This document shows, piece by piece, positions 32,038 through 36,958 of a stretch of DNA of 36,958 nucleotides. A model generated the notes under the pieces. The model was given only the letters and a program-made list of their open reading frames with translations. It ran no database searches and was not told the origin of the DNA. The DNA lies in assembly GCA_947453945.1 (NCBI GenBank), contig CANGJB010000029.1, forward strand, positions 1 through 36,958, written 5' to 3'. The stretch is from Sphingomonadaceae bacterium. Its GTDB lineage: Bacteria > Pseudomonadota > Alphaproteobacteria > Sphingomonadales > Sphingomonadaceae. The first letter of the stretch is position 1, and each line of letters opens with the position of its first letter. Position numbers and translations under genes: made by a program.

Positions 32038-33102
32038 TCAAGCTGCTTCGCGTCCCTTGCATGTGTGCACGGCATTGCTGAGTGCGCCCAGGAACTGATC
32101 GGTTGCCCGCTCCCAACTGAAGCTTGCGCCATGCGCTGCGGCGGCCTTGCGGTCACAGGGCAGGGCCGCAGCGATGGCCCTGCTCAGCTCGTCGTGCAAC
32201 GCGCCGACCGGCTGCGGCAGGTCTTCGTTCGGTCCATGGCCGATCATGCCGACCACGTCGATCGGGCCCGGTACCGGGTAGGCTGCAACAGGCACGCCGC
32301 AGGCCAGGGCCTCGATCATCACGAGACCGAAGGTATCGGTCCGGCTGGGGAAGACGAAGACATCCGCCGCGCAATAGGCCTGCGCCAGCTTTGCACCCGA
32401 AAGCGCGCCGAGGAAAACGACGTGCGGATAGCGCGCGCGCAGATGCGCAAGGTCCGGGCCGTTGCCGACGACCACTTTGGTTCCCGGCACATCGGCATCG
32501 AGGAACGCGCCGAGGTTCTTTTCCATCGCCACGCGGCCCACGTTGAGCAGGATGGGGCGCGGCAGATCGGCCAGCGCCTCAAGCGGCGGGTGGCCGGGAT
32601 GGAAGAGGGCCGCATCGATCCCGCGTGACCACGGCGCCGCATGGCGCAGCCCGTGTCCGGCAAGTTCGGCCGCGAGCGTGGGCGTGGATACCAGCACGGC
32701 GTGACTGGGGCCGTGGAAGCGGCGCATGATCGGCCAGAACCGGTCCGGGCTGAGGCCGGTGCGCATCGCCGCATAATCGGGAAAGCGGGTGTGGAAAGCG
32801 CTGGTAAACGGCACGCCGCTCGCCTTGCACCAGCCCCGCGCCGCCCAGCCGATCGGACCTTCGGTGGCGATGTGGACGATGTCAGGGGCGAAATCGCGCA
32901 AGGCTCGCCGCGTGCGGAAGCGCGGCAGCATGGCGAGGCGGATTTCGCGGTAGCCGGGCAGGCCGAACGTGAAGAACTGGTTTGGCGTGATCAGCATCAC
33001 TTCATGCCCGCGCGCTGTCACGTGTTCGACCGTGGTTGCCAGCGTGCGCACGACACCATTGACCTGCGGGTGCCAGGCATCGGTGCAAAGGGCGATTCTC
33101 AT
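32038..33102 (-). CDS. GT4-family glycosyltransferase (MgtA-like)
   Basis: A 354-residue GT-B glycosyltransferase. The N-terminal Rossmann domain begins MRIALCTDAWHPQVNGVVRT, with VHIATEGPIGWAARG. The C-terminal donor-binding domain has ILLNVGRVAMEKNLGAFLDA and the E-x7-E-type region VFVFPSRTDTFGLVMIEALA followed by CGVPVAAYPVPGP. It resembles the GDP-mannose-dependent alpha-mannosyltransferase MgtA group; donor and acceptor are not certain. It overlaps the upstream metallophosphoesterase by ATGA (33099-33102), so the two act together, probably on an envelope glycolipid. Confidence 0.9.
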   Translation of the reverse strand: MRIALCTDAWHPQVNGVVRTLATTVEHVTARGHEVMLITPNQFFTFGLPGYREIRLAMLPRFRTRRALRDFAPDIVHIATEGPIGWAARGWCKASGVPFTSAFHTRFPDYAAMRTGLSPDRFWPIMRRFHGPSHAVLVSTPTLAAELAGHGLRHAAPWSRGIDAALFHPGHPPLEALADLPRPILLNVGRVAMEKNLGAFLDADVPGTKVVVGNGPDLAHLRARYPHVVFLGALSGAKLAQAYCAADVFVFPSRTDTFGLVMIEALACGVPVAAYPVPGPIDVVGMIGHGPNEDLPQPVGALHDELSRAIAAALPCDRKAAAAHGASFSWERATDQFLGALSNAVHTCKGREAA

Positions 33103-34007
33103 GCGTCTTCCTTGATGCGGGCAGGCCCCGCAAGGCCGGCGTCTGTGCGGGATTGCGCTTCGGCAAAGCAGATCGCAGCCCAGTCCACGATCGTGATCGC
33201 GCCGGCGTGATCTTCCACCAGCGCGGTGCAGCTTTCGACCCAGTCACCATCGTTGTAGTACGTCACATCGCCGATCTGGCGGATTTCGGCGCAGTGGATG
33301 TGCCCGCAGACCACCCCGTCGACATCCATGTCGCGCGCGGCGTGGGCCACGGCTTCCTCGAACGCGCAGACGAACTGCACCGCGTTCTTCACCCGCTTCT
33401 TGAGATAGGCGGAGAGCGACCAGTAAGGCAGTTTGAACTGCCTGCGCACTGCATTGAACCAGCGGTTGGCGCGCAGCAGGATTTCGTAGGCCTTGTCGCC
33501 CAGGAACGCGAGCCAGCGCGCATAGAGCACCACGCCATCGAACTTGTCGCCATGCGTGACCAGCAGGCGGCGGCCATCAGCGGTAACGTGGATCGCCTCT
33601 AGCGCGATCTCCACCCCGCCGAAGCTCATGCCGGCATAGGGCCGCAGCATCTCGTCATGATTGCCCGCAATCAGCACGACGCGGGTGCCGCGATGCGCCA
33701 TCTTGAGCACGCGGCGCACCACTTCGTTGTGCGCATCGGGCCAGTACCACCCCCGCGAGAGGCGCCAGCCATCGACGATATCGCCGACCAGATAGAGCGT
33801 CTCGCATTCGATCGAGGCAAGAAAATCGAGCAGCATGGCGGCATTGCAGCCCCGCGTGCCGAGGTGAATATCCGAGATCCACACCGTGCGCACCTTGCGT
33901 TTGGGGCGGAAACCGCGCGGCTCTGGCAGATCGAGCCAGGCCGGGATGGATCTAGCGAGTTCGGTGGCGGAGAGAGGCGTTCCCCAGGCTTGTGCACTGC
34001 GTGTCAT
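33099..34007 (-). CDS. LpxH-like metallophosphoesterase (UDP-2,3-diacylglucosamine diphosphatase-type)
   Basis: A 302-residue calcineurin-like phosphoesterase. The five metal-site motifs are complete: ISDIHLGTRG, YLVGDIVDGW, IAGNHDEML, VTHGDKFDGV and VVCGHIHCAE. They resemble LpxH and COG2908 proteins, but the ~45-residue N-terminal extension and extra helices (LANRWFNAV-like, LPYWSLSAYLKKRVKNAVQF) make it longer than E. coli LpxH (~240). It may therefore not be the lipid A enzyme itself. It is translationally coupled to the GT4 gene and divergent from recN. A role in glycolipid or phospholipid head-group processing is inferred. Confidence 0.88.
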   Translation of the reverse strand: MTRSAQAWGTPLSATELARSIPAWLDLPEPRGFRPKRKVRTVWISDIHLGTRGCNAAMLLDFLASIECETLYLVGDIVDGWRLSRGWYWPDAHNEVVRRVLKMAHRGTRVVLIAGNHDEMLRPYAGMSFGGVEIALEAIHVTADGRRLLVTHGDKFDGVVLYARWLAFLGDKAYEILLRANRWFNAVRRQFKLPYWSLSAYLKKRVKNAVQFVCAFEEAVAHAARDMDVDGVVCGHIHCAEIRQIGDVTYYNDGDWVESCTALVEDHAGAITIVDWAAICFAEAQSRTDAGLAGPARIKEDA

Positions 34008-34022
34008 TGCGGAACCCTTGTT

Positions 34023-34038
34023 TCAGTTTGCTAACTGA
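34023..34038. promoter_or_regulatory. Inverted repeat in the metallophosphoesterase/recN divergent region
   Basis: TCAGTT (34023-34028) and AACTGA (34033-34038) are perfect 6-bp arms with a 4-base spacer, 16 bases upstream of the metallophosphoesterase ATG. It could be an operator or part of a 5' UTR hairpin. A GTTT-N7-GTTG site nearby only loosely resembles the alphaproteobacterial LexA box (GTTC-N7-GTTC). Confidence 0.35.
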
Positions 34039-34118
34039 GCCGAATCCCTGTCACAGTCCCGTTTCGTTCACGTTGCACCCTGCCTTCCCACTGTCACACT
34101 CGAGCGAAATGCACAGCC

Positions 34119-34127
34119 TTATCCACA
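34119..34127 (+). promoter_or_regulatory. Perfect DnaA-box sequence upstream of recN
   Basis: TTATCCACA is the consensus DnaA-binding 9-mer and lies 75 bases before the recN ATG. A single box could tie recN expression to DnaA, or be chance. It is not an origin: no box cluster or AT-rich unwinding element is seen. Confidence 0.35.
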
Positions 34128-34201
34128 GCTTTGCCAACATTGCGGCCCCTCTGTGCGAGCAGGGTGACGCGGCGCTGCAGACTGGTTAAGGATCGCGCGC
34201 G

Positions 34202-35878
34202 ATGCTCACGGGTCTTTCCATTCGCAATGTCGTTTTGATCGAAGCGCTCGACCTCGCGTTCGGGCGCGGGCTCGGCGTGCTTACGGGCGAGACCGGGGCG
34301 GGCAAATCGATCCTGCTGGATTCGCTGGGCCTCGTGCTGGGTGATCGCGCCGATGGCGGCCTGATCCGTGCCGGTGCGGACGAGGCCAGCGTTACCGCGA
34401 CTTTCGAGTTCAATGCGCTGCCCGACGCGCTGGGTACGGCGCTGGCAGACGCCGAGATTGCGGTCGAACCGGGCGAGCCTCTGATCATTCGCCGCCGCTT
34501 GCGAGCCGATGGAGGTAATGCTGTCGGCAGCCGCGCTTTCGTCAACGATCAGCCGGTCAGCGTCGCGCTGCTGCGCGAACTGGCGCGTGGTCTGGTCGAA
34601 CTGCATGGCCAGCACGATGATCGCGGCCTCGTCAACGCGCGGGGCCACCGCGCGTTGCTCGATCGCTATGCCCGCGCTGAAGTGAGCGAAGTTGCCGCCG
34701 CTTGGGACAAGTGGCGCGCGGCCGAAGGCGCACTGGCCGAAGCGCAGGCGCGTCTGGCCGCCGCTTCTGCTGAACAGGACTTGTTGATCGCGCACCTTGC
34801 CGAACTGGCGCTGCTCGCGCCTGAAGCGGGCGAGGAAGCCGAACTCGCCGGGCAGCGCGCGGCGATGCAGAAGGGGGAGCGGCTTTCGGGCGATCTTGCG
34901 GAATTGCAGCATCTGTGGACCGGATCGGATTCGGCGCTGGCGTCTTTGCGCAGCGCGTCGCGCCGGCTGGACCGCATCGCGCATGAACATCCCTTGTTGA
35001 CCGAGGCCATGGAAGCGCTCGACCGCGCGGTGATCGAGGCGAGCGAGGCGGAGGATCGGCTGGAAAAGGCGGCTGAGGCGCTTTCCCATGATCCGCGGCT
35101 TCTGGATCAGATCGAGACGCGGCTATTCGATCTGCGCGCCGCCGGCCGTAAGCATGGCTGCACGGTGGACGAGCTTCCCGCACGTATGACCGAAATGCGC
35201 GACGCGCTCGATCAGATCGAGGGCGGTGAGGCATCAATTGCCGGGCTCGCCCGCGCCGCGCAGGATGCAGGGCTTGATTACCGGGCCAAGGCGGAGGGCC
35301 TGTCCGTCGCGCGTGCAGAGGCGGCGCGGCGGCTCGATGCGGCGGTGGCGGCAGAACTTGCTCCGCTGAAGCTTGATGCGGCGCGCTTTCGCACGGCCGT
35401 CGTGCGTCTGCCGGAAGATCGCTGGGGCCCGCAAGGCGTCGATGCGGCGGAGTTCCTGATCTCCACCAACCCGGGCGCCGATTTCGCGCCGCTCACCAAG
35501 ATCGCTTCGGGCGGGGAACTTTCGCGCTTCATCCTCGCGCTCAAGGTCGCGCTGGCCGAAGAGGGCGGGGCGGCGACGGTGATTTTCGACGAGATCGACC
35601 GCGGGGTTGGCGGCGCGGTGGCCAGTGCGATTGGCGAGCGGCTTGCGCGGCTTGCCAGCGGCGGCCAGCTGCTTGCCGTCACACACAGCCCGCAAGTGGC
35701 CGCGCGCGGGACGACGCACTACCTTATCGCCAAGTCGTCCGAAGGCACGGTCACGCGTACGTCGGTGGCCCAGCTCGATGCTGGCGGGCGGCAGGAGGAA
35801 ATCGCCCGGATGCTGTCTGGCGCGGAGATTACGCCCGAAGCGCGTGCGCAGGCCGAGAGGCTTCTGGAGCAGGCATGA
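34202..35878 (+). CDS. recN: DNA repair protein RecN
   Basis: A 558-residue SMC-like ATPase of double-strand-break repair. It opens MLTGLSIRNVVLIEALDLAF, with Walker A LTGETGAGKSILLDSLGLVLG (Lys at about 37). VNDQPVSVALLRELARGLVE and LHGQHDD follow. A long Ala/Glu-rich coiled coil occupies about residues 160-380. The signature is ASGGELSRFILALKVAL, Walker B VIFDEIDRGVGG, and the D/H-loop QLLAVTHSPQVAARG. The start is ATG at 34202 beginning the conserved N-terminus. Its stop overlaps the GNAT start (ATGA, 35875-35878), so recN-GNAT-ligA are one operon. Confidence 0.97.
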   Translation: MLTGLSIRNVVLIEALDLAFGRGLGVLTGETGAGKSILLDSLGLVLGDRADGGLIRAGADEASVTATFEFNALPDALGTALADAEIAVEPGEPLIIRRRLRADGGNAVGSRAFVNDQPVSVALLRELARGLVELHGQHDDRGLVNARGHRALLDRYARAEVSEVAAAWDKWRAAEGALAEAQARLAAASAEQDLLIAHLAELALLAPEAGEEAELAGQRAAMQKGERLSGDLAELQHLWTGSDSALASLRSASRRLDRIAHEHPLLTEAMEALDRAVIEASEAEDRLEKAAEALSHDPRLLDQIETRLFDLRAAGRKHGCTVDELPARMTEMRDALDQIEGGEASIAGLARAAQDAGLDYRAKAEGLSVARAEAARRLDAAVAAELAPLKLDAARFRTAVVRLPEDRWGPQGVDAAEFLISTNPGADFAPLTKIASGGELSRFILALKVALAEEGGAATVIFDEIDRGVGGAVASAIGERLARLASGGQLLAVTHSPQVAARGTTHYLIAKSSEGTVTRTSVAQLDAGGRQEEIARMLSGAEITPEARAQAERLLEQA

Positions 35879-36573
35879 GCACCCAAGCGTTTGATCGGGT
35901 GCTCGACCACCCGATCCGGAATCTGCTGAACGGTCCGCAGGCGGCGCTTGCGGTGACCCGCGGCACGGTCTGCCGGATTGACCCCACGTATGGCCCCTTT
36001 GCCGCCGCTGCGCCGGGGCATGAGGCCGAGCTCGCGGGGCTTTTGACCAGCGCCGACGATGAGATCTGGTTGCTGGAAAGCGCGGAGCAGAACGCCCCGC
36101 CGGGAACCCGTGTGCTGCGCACCGCACCGCTGCTGCAGATGATTGCAGATGACCCGGTGCAGGCCTTTGCTGAAGATCGGGAGCTGGTCGTGCTGGGCGA
36201 GGCGGACGCGCCGGAGATGACTGCACTGGCGCTGGATACGCAGCCCGGCCCGTGGCGCGCCCACACCAACCGCTACGGCACCTTCTATGGCCTGCGCGAG
36301 GACGGACGGCTGATCGCCATGGCCGGGGAGCGGATGCGCCCCGCGCTCGGCCTTGCCGAAGTGAGCGCTGTCTGCACTGCGCCTGATCGGCAGGGGAAGG
36401 GGCTGGCTGGCCGGCTTATCCGGCGCGTGATGGCAGGTTTCGTTGCGCGCGGAGACACTCCGTTCCTCCACAGCTATGCCTACAATGCCCACGCGATCCG
36501 CCTTTACGAATCGCTCGGCTTTCGCGCACGGCGCGAACTGGTCGTGACGGTGCTGGGGAGGGCTGAGCCATGA
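35875..36573 (+). CDS. GNAT-family N-acetyltransferase (FR47-like)
   Basis: A 232-residue acetyltransferase. The C-terminal half is the GNAT domain: GPWRAHTNRYGTFYGLREDG, GLAEVSAVCTAPDRQGKGLA followed by GRLIRRVM as acetyl-CoA motif A (Q-x-x-G-x-G/A), and PFLHSYAYNAHAIRLYESLG as motif B. The N-terminal ~115 residues resemble the FR47-like group's extra domain. The substrate is unknown. It overlaps both recN (4 bp) and ligA (4 bp), so it is made with DNA-repair proteins, but no functional link is proven. Confidence 0.87.
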   Translation: MSTQAFDRVLDHPIRNLLNGPQAALAVTRGTVCRIDPTYGPFAAAAPGHEAELAGLLTSADDEIWLLESAEQNAPPGTRVLRTAPLLQMIADDPVQAFAEDRELVVLGEADAPEMTALALDTQPGPWRAHTNRYGTFYGLREDGRLIAMAGERMRPALGLAEVSAVCTAPDRQGKGLAGRLIRRVMAGFVARGDTPFLHSYAYNAHAIRLYESLGFRARRELVVTVLGRAEP

Positions 36574-36958
36574 CGATGAGCGAAGCTGATGCCGCGAATG
36601 AATTGATGCGTCTGGCGCGCCAGATTGCGCACCATGACAAGCTCTATCATGCGCAAGATGCGCCCGAGATTTCGGATGCTGAGTATGATGCGCTGGTGCG
36701 GCGCAACGCCGAACTCGAAGCCGCGTTCCCGCACCTGATTCGCGCCGACAGCCCCAGCCGCAAGGTAGGCCACGAAGTTGCGGCATCGCCTCTCGCCAAA
36801 GTGGCGCACGAGGTTCGGATGATGAGCCTCGACAACGCGTTTTCGGACGAGGAAGTCGAGGAGTTCGTCGCGCGCGTCCGCCGTTTTCTGGCGCTTGCGC
36901 CCGAGGCCGAAGTGGCGATGACCGCCGAGGACAAGATCGACGGCTTGTCCTGCTCGCT
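36570..36958 (+). CDS. ligA: NAD-dependent DNA ligase LigA, N-terminal part (runs off right edge)
   Basis: The first 129 residues of LigA, which seals nicks in DNA using NAD+. The Ia domain reads ELMRLARQIAHHDKLYHAQD, EISDAEYDALVRRNAELEAA and SPLAKVAHEVRMMSLDNAFS (the family H-xxPMLSLxNxF region). The adenylation motif KxDG appears as AEDKIDGLSCS at the window's end, whose Lys is the nucleotidylated residue. The ATG overlaps the GNAT stop (36570-36573). The remaining OB-fold, HhH and BRCT domains lie outside the window. Confidence 0.96.
   Translation, partial: MTMSEADAANELMRLARQIAHHDKLYHAQDAPEISDAEYDALVRRNAELEAAFPHLIRADSPSRKVGHEVAASPLAKVAHEVRMMSLDNAFSDEEVEEFVARVRRFLALAPEAEVAMTAEDKIDGLSCS

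Noticed and set aside
34119..34127. DnaA box considered as part of a replication origin
   Set aside because: A single box, no cluster, no AT-rich unwinding region and no dnaA, dnaN or hemE nearby.

Overview
The window reads as ordinary chromosome from a GC-rich alphaproteobacterium. I infer Sphingomonadales (Novosphingobium, Sphingobium or Sphingomonas-like). The grounds are the sphingomonad style of the TonB-dependent receptor, the bamD/recN/ligA neighbourhood, the FucP-type sugar transporter behind a long control region, and dispersed copies of a palindromic CGTCAT-CCCGC...GCGGG-ATCCAG repeat. This placement is by pattern, not by database search. I see no rRNA, tRNA, CRISPR array, insertion sequence or prophage. 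Genes are densely packed on both strands and no transferred island is evident.

Left third (1-12446): the 5' end of a probable PilZ gene (-); a pirin gene (-) divergent from a LysR regulator (+); an acyl-CoA dehydrogenase (-); a DUF3391/HD-GYP-like protein with a damaged metal site (+); a COG2509-type FAD dehydrogenase (-) behind a second PilZ gene (-); a maleylacetoacetate isomerase/zeta GST followed by an exported renal-dipeptidase-type peptidase (+); and a ppk1-ppx polyphosphate operon (-).

Middle (12447-25718): a 469-bp control region rich in inverted repeats precedes a sulfate ABC transporter operon (binding lipoprotein, cysT, cysW, cysA with a TTG start, a YezD-like small protein), which runs on to a TonB-dependent receptor. 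After a cluster of palindromic repeats come an AIM24-family gene, a GAF-GGDEF-EAL protein and an H-NOX sensor. The last two are one nitric-oxide/c-di-GMP unit (-). Divergent from them are ahpC and ahpF, the peroxide-reducing pair.

Right third (25719-36958): another repeat pair, a MarR regulator, a small exported cytochrome c, and a cyclooxygenase-like animal-type heme peroxidase whose distal histidine position is an aspartate. Then come a FucP-like sugar MFS transporter, a cysteine-bearing Rrf2 regulator, bamD, a divergent pair (GT4 glycosyltransferase plus LpxH-like metallophosphoesterase), and the overlapping recN-GNAT-ligA operon, which runs off the window.

Two themes recur. The first is c-di-GMP signalling: two PilZ genes, an HD-GYP relative and GGDEF-EAL/H-NOX. 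The second is redox, gas or peroxide handling: H-NOX, AhpCF, a Rrf2 Fe-S candidate, cytochrome c and the COX-like peroxidase. The most unusual items are the COX-like protein with the His-to-Asp change, the degenerate HD-GYP protein, the H-NOX with an apparent Cys/His switch, and the structured region ahead of the sulfate operon. I found no clearly new multi-gene defence or mobile system.
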